NCBI GenBank assembly: GCA_050249355.1
Contig: JBFWQQ010000003.1
Location: 1-51,197, forward strand
Length of the DNA: 51,197 nt
Direction: 5' to 3'
From: CAZAQK01 sp050249355
GTDB lineage: Bacteria; Pseudomonadota; Alphaproteobacteria; Rickettsiales; SXRF01
A model generated the notes under the pieces. It was not told where the DNA came from. It did no database searches and worked only from the letters and a program-made list of their open reading frames with translations. The position numbers and the translations under genes are program-made. Of this stretch, positions 25,558-33,599 are shown one piece after another; position 1 is the first letter of the stretch; each line of letters starts with the position of its first letter.

Positions 25558-27028
25558 CGACCAGCTCCATTTCATGCGCCAGTTCTTTTGCCACCTGCCC
25601 GTCATGGAATGGGATCAGTTCGCTGCCGATGGTTTGCGTTTTTTCATGGCCCTTGCCTGCGATCACCAATACATCACCGCTTTGCAGAGCCTTGAGCGCC
25701 TTTCGTATCGCCTGCCTGCGGTCACCCACTTCCTGCGCGCCATGCGCCCCGGCCAACACCTCCTTGCGAATCTGTCCGGCATCCTCATTGCGCGGGTTGT
25801 CGTCCGTCACGATCACATGGTCGGCCAGCTCGATCGCCGCCTTGCCCATCTGTGGGCGCTTACCCTTGTCGCGGTTGCCACCGCAGCCGAATACCACATG
25901 CAGAGCGTTATGTGTATGCGGACGCAGGCTATTCAAGATATTGGCCAGCGCCATCGGTGTGTGCGCATAGTCAATATATACCGCCGCCCCGTTCGATAAT
26001 GTCACCACGCGCTCCAACCGGCCCGGCACCCCCTTTAGGTTCGCAAGGAACGTCAGTACATGCTCGAGCTTGCTGCCCTGCCCGACTGCCAGCCCGACCG
26101 CAGCCAGGATGTTCATCACCTGAAAGGCGCCTGCCAGCGGAATATCCAGCAGATATGGCGTGCCCGACATCACGCACGATACCTGCTGGCCGTTGCCATG
26201 CGGCAATATCTCTTTTATGCGGAACTCGTGGGCCTGTGTGCCGTAATCAATGATGTGCATGCCGCGCTGGCGGCAGATAGTTTCCAGCAACGTGTAGACC
26301 TTATCATCCGCATTAAGCACCGCTGTTTTACCTTCCGGCAACAGTTCGGAAAACAGGCGTGCCTTGGCGTTGAAATAATCGGCTTCGTCCTTATGGTAAT
26401 CCATATGGTCGCGACCCAGCATGGTAAAGGCCGCCGCCTCCAGCCGCACGCCATCCAGCCGGTACTGGTGAAGTCCGTGGCTGGACGCTTCCATCGCGAG
26501 GTGCGTGCAGCCATCGCCTGCCATTTCGGCGAGAATACGATGCAACTCTACCGGGTCGGGCGTGGTGTGCGATGCATCCTGCAGCAAAGAGCCATTGCCC
26601 AAAGTGATACCAATTGTGCCCAGCGATGCCGAAGAAAACCCAAGCTGGTGCATCAGCTGGCGGCTGAAATCGGCAGTGGAGGTTTTGCCGTCAGTACCAG
26701 TGACGGCCACGATATGCGCCGGCTGCTCGCCATAAAGCGCAGCGGCCAATCTGGCGAGTGCATGGCGGGGCTCGGCAGCACGCAACACGGTAAGGCCGCC
26801 CGCATCCGGTATATCGCCATGCTCGCACAGCACGGCAGCGGCCCCATGCTTGATCGCCTGTGGCAGGTAATCCAACCCGTTGACGTTGCCGCCATGGATA
26901 GCAACGAACAGGCTGCCTGGCTTCACCTGCCGCGAATCCGACGTGATATGTTCGATGGTGATATCTGTTGCGCCCGTAATGCCGATGCCAGCATCCGCCG
27001 ACCGTATCAGATCAGTAAGTCGCGGCAT
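25550..27028 (-). CDS. murE: UDP-MurNAc-L-Ala-D-Glu--meso-diaminopimelate ligase
   Basis: The product is 492 aa from MPRLTDLIRSADAG. Motifs: ITSDSRQVKPGSLFVAI, P-loop VTGTDGKTSTADFSRQL, MEASSHGLHQYRLDGV and TDDNPRNEDA. The DNPR motif indicates meso-diaminopimelate as the third stem residue rather than lysine. It overlaps the ftsI stop by 17 bases. A frame extension to 27208 lies within ftsI. Confidence 0.97.
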   Translation of the reverse strand: MPRLTDLIRSADAGIGITGATDITIEHITSDSRQVKPGSLFVAIHGGNVNGLDYLPQAIKHGAAAVLCEHGDIPDAGGLTVLRAAEPRHALARLAAALYGEQPAHIVAVTGTDGKTSTADFSRQLMHQLGFSSASLGTIGITLGNGSLLQDASHTTPDPVELHRILAEMAGDGCTHLAMEASSHGLHQYRLDGVRLEAAAFTMLGRDHMDYHKDEADYFNAKARLFSELLPEGKTAVLNADDKVYTLLETICRQRGMHIIDYGTQAHEFRIKEILPHGNGQQVSCVMSGTPYLLDIPLAGAFQVMNILAAVGLAVGQGSKLEHVLTFLANLKGVPGRLERVVTLSNGAAVYIDYAHTPMALANILNSLRPHTHNALHVVFGCGGNRDKGKRPQMGKAAIELADHVIVTDDNPRNEDAGQIRKEVLAGAHGAQEVGDRRQAIRKALKALQSGDVLVIAGKGHEKTQTIGSELIPFHDGQVAKELAHEMELVDA

Positions 27029-28793
27029 GGTAGAATGTCCTGTTCGGCCGGGATTCCTGCGCCGACTGTTTTTCCTTTTTTCGGCTGACCCAGAATTTAT
27101 CGGCATCGTCCTCGGGCACGTCATAGCGCGGAGCGATGCCGAGCAGCGGGCCCATGCGGCTAATGACGTTACCCACCACCGGCGCCGACACCCATCCCCC
27201 GGTCGCATAGCCGTATGTCTCTTTGTTACCTTTTGGCCCGTCGACCATTACCAGCACCACGTATTGTGGATCATCCATAGGGAACGTGGCAAGGAACGAG
27301 GCCAGCTTGTTATCTTTTTCGTACTTACCGACAGCACCGACCTTTTCCGCCGTTCCGGTTTTTCCGCCTACGCGGTAACCCGGCACATGCGACTTGCGGC
27401 CGGTGCCATGGCTCACCACCAAACGCATCAGTCGGCGTACATTCTTGCGTGTCTGTTCAGAAACCACTTCTTCTCCCGGCTGCCTGCTTTTATTTCCCTC
27501 TTTCACCAGGGACATGTGCGGCAAACGGCCACTGCCGACCAGTGTGGATACTGCGCGCACCAGATGCAACGGCGTTACCGAGATACCATGCCCGTATGAA
27601 ATGGTAACGGTATGGATATCCTTCCAGTCGGAAGGATAGAGCGGATTCGCCTTTTCCGGAATTTCCACTTCAAGTGAATCCATCAGCCCCAGCTTGCGCA
27701 GGAACATGCGCTGGCGCGCACCGCCAATGTCCAGCGCCAGTTTAGCGGTTCCGATGTTGGATGAATAGGCATAAATCTCCGGAACCGACAGCCAGCGCTT
27801 TTCCGGATGTGCATCACGGATGGTGTAGGACGATATCTTGAATGGTTTAGTGGCATCGTAGCCGCTTTTCATGTTCACCAGCTGGTGTTCAAGCCCGGCC
27901 GCCATAGTGAAGGTCTTGAAGGTGGAGCCCATCTCGTATACGCCCAGTGACACACGGTTGAACAACGCATCCTTGCTGGCTTTGCCAGGCCGGTGCGGAT
28001 CAAAATCCGGCAGCGACACCATGGAAAGTATCTCGTCGTTTTTAATATCGTAGATCACCCCGGCTGCTCCCACCGCCTTGAAAAAGGTCATGGCCTGCTG
28101 CATCTCTTCGCGCAACATCGCCTGCAGGCGGATATCGATGGAAAGCGCCAACGGTTCTTGATTATCCGCACCACGGCGCAGGCGGGTATCCATGGATTTT
28201 TCCATACCTGCCAACCCTTTGTCGTCTACTCCCACATAACCGACCAGATGTGCCGTAATATTGCCATACGGGTATACGCGGCGACCTTCCGAACGGAAAT
28301 ACAGCCCTGGCACACCCAGCGTATTAACCTCCTGCTGCATACTCGGTGGCAGGTCGCGCTTGATCCATACGAAGGAGCGCTTGCCCTGCAGACGCGGCAA
28401 CAAATAATCGGTATCCAGTCCCAGTATGTCCCTGAGCTGTGCTGCCACCTCCCTGGGATTGCGTATCTCGCGCGGGTTTGCGTAGAGCGATGCCGTTTTC
28501 AGGCTGGTTGCCAGTAGTACTCCGTTGCGGTCGACGATATTACCGCGCCGGTTGTATACGTCTCCGGCATCGACCTTTACCGGCTCTTTCCTGCCGCCTT
28601 CGCCCAGATCGGTGACCCAGATGGTAACAGGCTTCTCGTTCTTGACCACTGCAATGTCGATCATGCGGTAGCTGATGCTCAGCAGGCACAGAAGGAAAAA
28701 AAGACCGACACACAGCAGGCGGATGCGGCTTTGTTCGATCAGACGCCGACCGGTACTTTCCCTAACGACGATCCTACGGGTGCCACGCCTCAC
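27012..28793 (-). CDS. ftsI: Septal transpeptidase FtsI (PBP3)
   Basis: The product is 593 aa, a class B penicillin-binding protein. One N-terminal membrane anchor (RLLCVGLFFLLCLLSISYRM, about 24-44), a dimerisation/pedestal domain, then transpeptidase motifs S290-x-x-K293 (GSTFKTF), S344-S-N346 (YSSN) and K478-T-G480 (GGKTGTAEKV). It crosslinks septal murein with FtsW. The start is GTG at 28793, overlapping the ftsL TGA (GTGA). Confidence 0.97.
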   Translation of the reverse strand: MRRGTRRIVVRESTGRRLIEQSRIRLLCVGLFFLLCLLSISYRMIDIAVVKNEKPVTIWVTDLGEGGRKEPVKVDAGDVYNRRGNIVDRNGVLLATSLKTASLYANPREIRNPREVAAQLRDILGLDTDYLLPRLQGKRSFVWIKRDLPPSMQQEVNTLGVPGLYFRSEGRRVYPYGNITAHLVGYVGVDDKGLAGMEKSMDTRLRRGADNQEPLALSIDIRLQAMLREEMQQAMTFFKAVGAAGVIYDIKNDEILSMVSLPDFDPHRPGKASKDALFNRVSLGVYEMGSTFKTFTMAAGLEHQLVNMKSGYDATKPFKISSYTIRDAHPEKRWLSVPEIYAYSSNIGTAKLALDIGGARQRMFLRKLGLMDSLEVEIPEKANPLYPSDWKDIHTVTISYGHGISVTPLHLVRAVSTLVGSGRLPHMSLVKEGNKSRQPGEEVVSEQTRKNVRRLMRLVVSHGTGRKSHVPGYRVGGKTGTAEKVGAVGKYEKDNKLASFLATFPMDDPQYVVLVMVDGPKGNKETYGYATGGWVSAPVVGNVISRMGPLLGIAPRYDVPEDDADKFWVSRKKEKQSAQESRPNRTFYHAATY

Positions 28794-29149
28794 TGCATAT
28801 TCCCCGTTTCAGTACGGTACTGAACCGGTCTGACCTGCAGATTTTTTTTAGGAGCACTGGATGCTTCCAGATGCTCGGGGAACGGGATGGCTTCGACCAC
28901 CGCTATCTGCTCGACCATGGTGCTGGACGAAGCCAAATATTTTGCAGAAAGCTGGCGCAAGCGCTCCGGCCGGTTCAAATACTCCCATTCGGCGGCGATC
29001 ACGTTCAGGCTTTCGGTTTCCTGCTCAAGTTCAAGTTTCTTTTCAGCAATCTGGTCGTGCAGGGTGCGAACTTCGTCCTTAACCGAATACAGCAGGAATG
29101 CGGAGCCGGTTATCGCGAGCATCCATATGAGCGACATGATGCGTTTCAT
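28790..29149 (-). CDS. ftsL: Cell division protein FtsL
   Basis: The product is 119 aa from MKRIMSLIWMLAITGSAFLLYSV. One N-terminal membrane segment is followed by a periplasmic coiled coil (VRTLHDQIAEKKLELEQETESLNVIAAEWEYLNRPERLRQL), the FtsL layout including the conserved EWxYLNRPERL motif. It bridges FtsQ/FtsB with FtsWI. The weak conservation of FtsL makes position (rsmH-ftsL-ftsI) the other main evidence. The longer frame to 29251 overlaps rsmH and is rejected. Confidence 0.9.
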   Translation of the reverse strand: MKRIMSLIWMLAITGSAFLLYSVKDEVRTLHDQIAEKKLELEQETESLNVIAAEWEYLNRPERLRQLSAKYLASSSTMVEQIAVVEAIPFPEHLEASSAPKKNLQVRPVQYRTETGNMQ

Positions 29150-29159
29150 TTGCCACGCC

Positions 29160-30095
29160 TCACTTCTCGACGGATGTAGCGCGCTCCAGTGTCCGCAGAC
29201 GGGCGGAACGGGCACGCGGATTTTCCTGTATTTCCTGCGCGGACGGCGCAAGTTTCTCCGGTTTTGGCATAAAAAAATGGGGAGCAGCAGAGGACACCTG
29301 CAAAGAAGGCAGATGCCGTGATTGCTCCCCCAGTCTACCGCAACGGGAGTAGAAAAAGCGCTTCACCAGACGGTCTTCCAGTGAATGAAAGCTGACGACG
29401 ACCAGTCGGCCACCGGGGGCCAGCATGGAGGTGGCGGCCTTGAGGCCGGCCTCAATGGCGTCGAGTTCCTGATTTACATGTATGCGCAGCGCCTGGAAGC
29501 TGCGGGTGGCCGGGTCGGTCTTGCCGGACTTGCCGATGGTGGCACGTATAAGATCGGCTAGCTGCCGGGTGGTGGTGATCTCCTGCTCTTCACGCGCATG
29601 TACGATAGCGCGGGCGATGCGGCGGGCGGCCTTCTCCTCGCCGTAATAATAAAGTATGTCGGCCAGTTCGGCTTCGGGCGCGCTGTTGATGATGTCAGCG
29701 GCACTGGCGCCTTCCGATGACATGCGCATGTCCAGCGGGCCATCATGGCGGAAGGAAAATCCGCGCGCAGCATTATCCACCTGCATCGAGGAAATACCAA
29801 GGTCGAGTACCACGCCATTGACTTCGCTTACACCGTGCGATGCCAGCAGAGAACACATATCGGCGAAGTTACCGAGCAACCAAACAAAACGATCGGGGAA
29901 GCTTTCTTCGAGCTTACGGGCGAATTCCTTGGTCGATGGGTCGCGGTCGATTGCGAACACATGGCAGTCAACCGATTCCAATATGGCGCGGCTGTAGCCA
30001 CCAGCACCGAACGTACCATCGATATAGGTGCCACCCTGCCTGGGACCGAGCACCTTCAGCATTTCGCTTTTCATAACCGGGGCATGCGCACTCAT
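29160..30095 (-). CDS. rsmH: 16S rRNA (cytosine-N4) methyltransferase RsmH
   Basis: The product is 311 aa from MSAHAPVMKSEMLKVL. The SAM motif GGTYIDGTFGAGGYSRAIL, VVLDLGISSMQVD, RGFSFRHDGPLDMRM and VVVSFHSLEDRLVKRFF are all characteristic of RsmH/MraW. It methylates C1402 of 16S rRNA. The ATG at 30095 overlaps the mraZ stop (ATGA). Confidence 0.98.
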   Translation of the reverse strand: MSAHAPVMKSEMLKVLGPRQGGTYIDGTFGAGGYSRAILESVDCHVFAIDRDPSTKEFARKLEESFPDRFVWLLGNFADMCSLLASHGVSEVNGVVLDLGISSMQVDNAARGFSFRHDGPLDMRMSSEGASAADIINSAPEAELADILYYYGEEKAARRIARAIVHAREEQEITTTRQLADLIRATIGKSGKTDPATRSFQALRIHVNQELDAIEAGLKAATSMLAPGGRLVVVSFHSLEDRLVKRFFYSRCGRLGEQSRHLPSLQVSSAAPHFFMPKPEKLAPSAQEIQENPRARSARLRTLERATSVEK

Positions 30096-30541
30096 GATGC
30101 ATCCCCTTTCAGCTGCGAACGTTTGGCCATCATGGTTTCGCGTGCTTTCTTGGCATGCGCAGCGAACGCATCGGGGTTCCATATCTCGAATATCTCGCCC
30201 TTGCCGACGATGGTGGCATTCTCTTTGAGTTTAGCAGCGGCGATCAGCGCATCGGGCAGCATCACACGGCCTTCGGTGTCGAACGCCAGCTGCGCGCTCT
30301 CGCCGAATATGGTGGTGGCGAACGCATCGCGCTCATCGGAATACGGGTCGAAACGCTCAATACGGTCATTGAGTTTCAGCATGCGCGCCATCCCGCAGGC
30401 TTCGATACAGCCATGCAGCGGTGAAGGATAGACCACAATGCCCGCAAACTCCTGGCTTGCCAGTGCCGCACGGAACTGGGCAGGGATGGAGATCCTGCCC
30501 TTCTTGTCGATGCGGTTCTGGTAGGTAGAGAGAAACAGCAT
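30092..30541 (-). CDS. mraZ: Transcriptional regulator MraZ
   Basis: The product is 149 aa with two AbrB-like SpoVT/MraZ repeats: NRIDKKGRISIPAQFRAAL (first) and AFDTEGRVMLPDALIAAA (second). In E. coli MraZ forms a ring and represses its own operon by binding direct TGGG repeats. Here phased TGGG repeats lie directly upstream, so autoregulation of the whole mra cluster is likely. First gene of the division cluster. Confidence 0.96.
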   Translation of the reverse strand: MLFLSTYQNRIDKKGRISIPAQFRAALASQEFAGIVVYPSPLHGCIEACGMARMLKLNDRIERFDPYSDERDAFATTIFGESAQLAFDTEGRVMLPDALIAAAKLKENATIVGKGEIFEIWNPDAFAAHAKKARETMMAKRSQLKGDAS

Positions 30542-30609
30542 GCGCGGCCTGCCTGATTTTCCTTATCTTTTCTTGCGGTTAGGCTCATACGTTGACGCCG
30601 GGTCCGTTT

Positions 30610-30675
30610 TGGGATTTCATGGGTATATATGGGAGACTATGGTGAATTTATGGGATAGTCAAGGGCGAATATGGG
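30610..30675. promoter_or_regulatory. MraZ operator: helically phased TGGG repeats
   Basis: On the plus strand TGGG occurs at 30610, 30620 and 30630 (exact 10-base spacing), TGGT at 30640, and TGGG again at 30651 and 30672. The 10-base spacing matches the known TGGG-N5 direct-repeat operators of MraZ. It lies 70-130 bases upstream of the mraZ ATG and overlaps the proposed promoter. Confidence 0.75.
30634..30662 (-). promoter_or_regulatory. Candidate mraZ promoter
   Basis: On the minus strand TTGACT (30662-30657) and TAGTCT (30639-30634) are 17 bases apart. The -10 box matches poorly, but the pair lies within the TGGG operator, as expected for a repressible promoter. Confidence 0.4.
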
Positions 30676-30690
30676 AAATAATTCGTTTTT

Positions 30691-30758
30691 GTTTCCGCGA
30701 AATGCTCCTGCATTTCGCATGAAACGCGCTCGAGACTGGGTCGGCCTGCTGGCCTCCC
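30691..30758 (-). repeat. SAGR palindromic element between rpsD and mraZ
   Basis: On the minus strand: GGAGGCCAGCAGGCCGACCC, then TCATGCGAAATGC-AGGA-GCATTTCGCG. The stem differs from copies 7026 and 46801 by compensating changes on both arms (GAAATGC/GCATTTC versus GATTTGC/GCAAATC). Confidence 0.85.
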
Positions 30759-30774
30759 TTCAAAAATCGCAAAT

Positions 30775-30806
30775 AAAAAAACCCGCCTCGCAAGAGACGG
30801 GTTTTT
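30775..30806 (-). terminator. rpsD rho-independent terminator
   Basis: A stem ACCCGTCTC-TTGC-GAGGCGGGT (minus strand) is followed by a T run, starting about 20 bases after the rpsD stop. It also has an A/T flank on the other side, so it may act in both directions. Confidence 0.85.
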
Positions 30807-30826
30807 CTGAATTTATGCCTTATCGC

Positions 30827-31444
30827 TTAACGAGAATAATACTCGATCACGAAGTTGGGCTGCATGATGGTCGGGTACGGAACTTCTGCAAGTTTCGGCA
30901 CGCGCACCAGGCTGCCTTTCATGGCTTTGGAATCGAAGCTGATATATTCGGGAACCGAACGTTCCGGGTTCTGCAGCGATTCGAGAACCGGGGTCATTTC
31001 GCGGGATTTCTCGCGCAGTTCCACCGTGTCACCTTCTTTCAAGCGGTAGCTGGGGATGTTCACGCGGCGGCCATTTACCTTCACGTGGCCATGGTTCACC
31101 AGCTGGCGGGCGGCGAACGGGGTGCTTACAAAGCCCATGCGGTATACCACGGTATCCAGACGGCTTTCAAGCAAGCCAATCAGGTTCTCACCGGTATCAC
31201 CACGGCGGCGCACAGCTTCTTTATATATGCGGATGAACTGGCGCTCGGTGATGTTGCCGTAATAGCCTTTGAGTTTCTGTTTTTCGCGCAGCTGTGTGCC
31301 GTAGTCGGACACTTTTTTGCGGCGGGCCAGGCCATGCTGGCCGGGAGCATGCGGACGCTTGTTGAACGGGTCTTTGGCATTGCCCCACAGGCTTGCACCG
31401 AGGCGGCGGCTGATCTTGTATTTTGCGTTAACGCGTTTGGTCAC
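30827..31444 (-). CDS. rpsD: 30S ribosomal protein S4
   Basis: The product is 205 aa. N-terminal KYKISRRLGASLWGNAKDPFNKRPHAPGQHG and the S4 RNA-binding domain ESRLDTVVYRMGF...QLVNHGHVKVNGRRVNIPSYRLKEGD are diagnostic. It is a primary 16S rRNA binder in small-subunit assembly. The start codon is GTG at 31444 with AGGA upstream. It is a single-gene unit here, ending in a strong terminator, as is common for rpsD outside the alpha operon in alphaproteobacteria. Confidence 0.98.
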   Translation of the reverse strand: MTKRVNAKYKISRRLGASLWGNAKDPFNKRPHAPGQHGLARRKKVSDYGTQLREKQKLKGYYGNITERQFIRIYKEAVRRRGDTGENLIGLLESRLDTVVYRMGFVSTPFAARQLVNHGHVKVNGRRVNIPSYRLKEGDTVELREKSREMTPVLESLQNPERSVPEYISFDSKAMKGSLVRVPKLAEVPYPTIMQPNFVIEYYSR

Positions 31445-31525
31445 TGTATGTTTCCTGTATATTCTGATATTTATAGGGACTGTGGACTATAGCGATAAAA
31501 CCGCCCCTGTCAACGGCAATTGTAA

Positions 31526-31598
31526 GCCGCCCCCGCGAAAATCTGCTGATTTTTACATGGGGCGGAACTCAAGGCTGACTCGCGCTTCTGCGCTCGAC
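31526..31598 (-). repeat. SAGR palindromic element upstream of rpsD (short subtype)
   Basis: On the minus strand it shares AGTCAGCCTTGAG, CGCCCCATG and AAAATCAGCAGATTTT...GGGGGC with the rluD copy. It lacks the 13-base GTCAGCAGGCCGC box. The stem is built on AAAATC/GATTTT. Confidence 0.75.
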
Positions 31599-31657
31599 CA
31601 ACACGATACTATTCCCATCCAATACACGGGCCGTAATTAAAGAGATCGGAAGAGAAG

Positions 31658-32164
31658 TTAGCGAGCCTGCTGCGGCTGTCCGGAACCCAGTTGGGCCACA
31701 TCCGCTTCGGGGATGATATTCTGCGCCGGCTGGTTCGGGCCGGCCTGCTGGGCCATACCCATGCCACGCTCGGCAGCCACGCGGTTCTGCCATTCATTCG
31801 CCGCACGGCCTTCGGCCGGTTCTGGCTGCTGCGGCGCTGCCATAGGCTGCGGTTGCGGCACTTCAGACTGCAGCGGCTGTGCATTATCCAGCTCATCACG
31901 TGTATCGTGCTTGGCATTGCTGCGGCTACGCAGCGCCGCGAACCCCAACATCCCTGCGGCAGCCAGACCGATACCGGTCCATTTGGCGCCTTTCCAGCCT
32001 TTTTTCAGCGGATTTCCACTTACCATTTTGCGGGCGCGGTAGCCAATGCCATGCATCAACCCTGCTTCAGCCCGGGCCGCAGTTTTTCCAGCGGCCCTGG
32101 CAGCATTCGCAGCATCTTCTGCGATGTGCTGACCTGCTTCTCTCCATCCGGAACCTAAACCCAT
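31658..32164 (-). CDS. Unknown Ala/Gly- and Gln/Pro-rich protein (cluster gene 4)
   Basis: The product is 168 aa, not recognised. An amphipathic Ala-rich N-terminal helix (EDAANAARAAGKTAARAEAGLMHG) is followed by one short hydrophobic segment (WTGIGLAAAGMLGFAAL, about 62-79) and a disordered Gln/Pro-rich tail (QPLQSEVPQPQPMAAPQQPEPAEGR..). It follows the 200-aa cluster gene by 14 bases on the same strand. With its three neighbours it forms a set of similar-looking small membrane-active-type proteins. The C-terminus is all low complexity, so homology calls would be unreliable. Confidence 0.65.
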   Translation of the reverse strand: MGLGSGWREAGQHIAEDAANAARAAGKTAARAEAGLMHGIGYRARKMVSGNPLKKGWKGAKWTGIGLAAAGMLGFAALRSRSNAKHDTRDELDNAQPLQSEVPQPQPMAAPQQPEPAEGRAANEWQNRVAAERGMGMAQQAGPNQPAQNIIPEADVAQLGSGQPQQAR

Positions 32165-32178
32165 GTTACCTTATCCTC

Positions 32179-32781
32179 TTATCCACGCTGCGGCGTAACA
32201 TTCGCCTGTGCTTCACGCTGCTGCATCAGCTTACCGGTATGACCGGCAGCCATTGCCTGCTGTTGTGCCTGCGCCATCAGCTGCTGTTCCTGCAACTGGC
32301 GTAATTGCGCCACCACATATTGCTGGCCTTCGGCAAAACCTTGCTGATAGCCCTGCTGCATGCCAGCCATACCGGCATTGTTCGCCATGACTTCCTGACG
32401 GTGCTGTTTACGCGCCAGTTGGGTTTGATAGGCCTGCTCTTCGCTTCTTACGCGGCTGCCACCTTTGGCCAGACCGAGCAATGCGCCACCGCCACCCAAT
32501 ACGGCCATAGTAGTGCCGCCACCAACCAGCGTTGCGATGCCACCGGTAATCGCACCGATAGTGCCACCGATCAGGGCAGCCGGGCCAACCGCGGCCAACG
32601 TAATGCCTGGAAGCAATGCCAGTGCTGCAGCACCTGCCGCCGCAATAGCTGCACCGGCCAGACCAATGCCAATTGCGCCGAGCAATCCTGCCACGGCTGC
32701 GCCTTTGGCTCCGCCTTTAGCGGTTTCCCATGCTGCAGTGCCTAAGCTGCTGCTTGTATCGTGATGAATCGGTTTTGCCAT
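32179..32781 (-). CDS. Unknown glycine-zipper-like membrane protein (cluster gene 3)
   Basis: The product is 200 aa, not recognised. A long Gly/Ala-rich hydrophobic region (about 22-108: GAKGAAVAGLLGAIGIGLAG..., GAALALLPGITLAAVGP..., GGTTMAVLGGGGALLGLA) could form three or four tightly packed helices with GxxxG spacing. A Gln-rich helical tail follows (GYQQGFAEGQQYVVAQLRQLQEQQLMAQAQQQ). No signal peptide. The layout resembles that of gene 2 in this cluster. Glycine-zipper regions occur in pore-forming or membrane-inserting proteins, but no function can be assigned. Confidence 0.7.
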   Translation of the reverse strand: MAKPIHHDTSSSLGTAAWETAKGGAKGAAVAGLLGAIGIGLAGAAIAAAGAAALALLPGITLAAVGPAALIGGTIGAITGGIATLVGGGTTMAVLGGGGALLGLAKGGSRVRSEEQAYQTQLARKQHRQEVMANNAGMAGMQQGYQQGFAEGQQYVVAQLRQLQEQQLMAQAQQQAMAAGHTGKLMQQREAQANVTPQRG

Positions 32782-32912
32782 AATCAGTGCCTTACGCTTA
32801 AGTGTATATAATTCAAATGGTTTATCAATATATGCATATTATTGCACATACAGGAGGAATGCCATAGTTAAGTTTATGTTACAGCGCGAAAAAAACTGTC
32901 GGAGCGCGGTTA

Positions 32913-33452
32913 TCACGCCATCCGGGGGCCATCGGCAGGCTTCTGGGGCAGGCCCTGCGTAGGTTGCAGACCCATCTGCGGCTGCGGCACAACAGGCTGC
33001 CGGGGAGCAGATATCTGCGCGGCTAATAGTTCATTCTGAGCCATGCGTGATTTGTTGCGATCATACTGGGAAACAACCTCTTCTTTACGTTTATCAACCG
33101 CTTCGTCGGCCCCCGCAACACCGGTCACCAGCCCGGTAGCAGCACCGGCACCGGCACCGATCAAACCTGAGGTCATGGCGGTTGAGGCAATGGCACCACC
33201 AATGGCTTCGCCACCCAATATGGCAGCGGCACCGCCGCCACCCAATGCGGTTAAGGCCCAGCCTACCGGGCCGGACGCCGCTACACCGGCAACTGCTGCA
33301 AGTCCCACGACCGCAGGAATGGCCACCCCGCCGATCAGGCCGCCCCACAGGGCGCCTTTGACGGTTTTACCGGCCACATGTTTGGCGGTGTATACGCCCT
33401 CGCTGAAATTCTTCAGCGCCGGGTGCTTGAGTTCTGCTTCTTCGTCTGCCAT
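32913..33452 (-). CDS. Unknown glycine-zipper-like membrane protein (cluster gene 2)
   Basis: The product is 179 aa, not recognised. It has an N-terminal charged segment (MADEEAELKHPALKNFSEGVYTAKHV), then KGALWGGLIGGVAIPAVVGLAAVAGVAASGPVGWAL and a second Gly/Ala hydrophobic run to about residue 118, then a charged helix (DEAVDKRKEEVVSQYDRNKSRM) and a Pro/Gln tail. It shares with gene 3 the order hydrophobic Gly/Ala region then Gln/Pro tail. An inverted TTTTATGACG repeat lies upstream. It is preceded by a reasonable GAGGT ribosome site. Confidence 0.7.
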   Translation of the reverse strand: MADEEAELKHPALKNFSEGVYTAKHVAGKTVKGALWGGLIGGVAIPAVVGLAAVAGVAASGPVGWALTALGGGGAAAILGGEAIGGAIASTAMTSGLIGAGAGAATGLVTGVAGADEAVDKRKEEVVSQYDRNKSRMAQNELLAAQISAPRQPVVPQPQMGLQPTQGLPQKPADGPRMA

Positions 33453-33521
33453 GAGTAACCTCTGGTTTTCACTAATATAACTGCATTATGCCATGAATAT
33501 AGCGCGTGGGGCAAATTAAGC

Positions 33522-33566
33522 TTTTATGACGTGTACAAAAAGAATGTTTACAACACCGTCATAAAA
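33522..33566. promoter_or_regulatory. Inverted repeat TTTTATGACG / CGTCATAAAA
   Basis: Perfect 10-base arms at 33522-33531 and 33557-33566, extendable by TGT/ACA, lie in the 147-base gap between cluster genes 1 and 2. The same word CTTTTATGAC recurs at 34270, upstream of cluster gene 1. No T run follows the hairpin, so a regulator site is likelier than a terminator. Confidence 0.5.
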
Positions 33567-33599
33567 TGCAAATTACTGATTTTTATAGACTTTATTTAC

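Noticed and set aside
31641..31652. AGATCGGAAGAG, identical to the first 12 bases of a common sequencing adapter
   Set aside because: The match stops there (next bases AAG do not fit the adapter), and the sequence continues smoothly into the end of a coding region. Probably chance, though the spot could be checked with reads.
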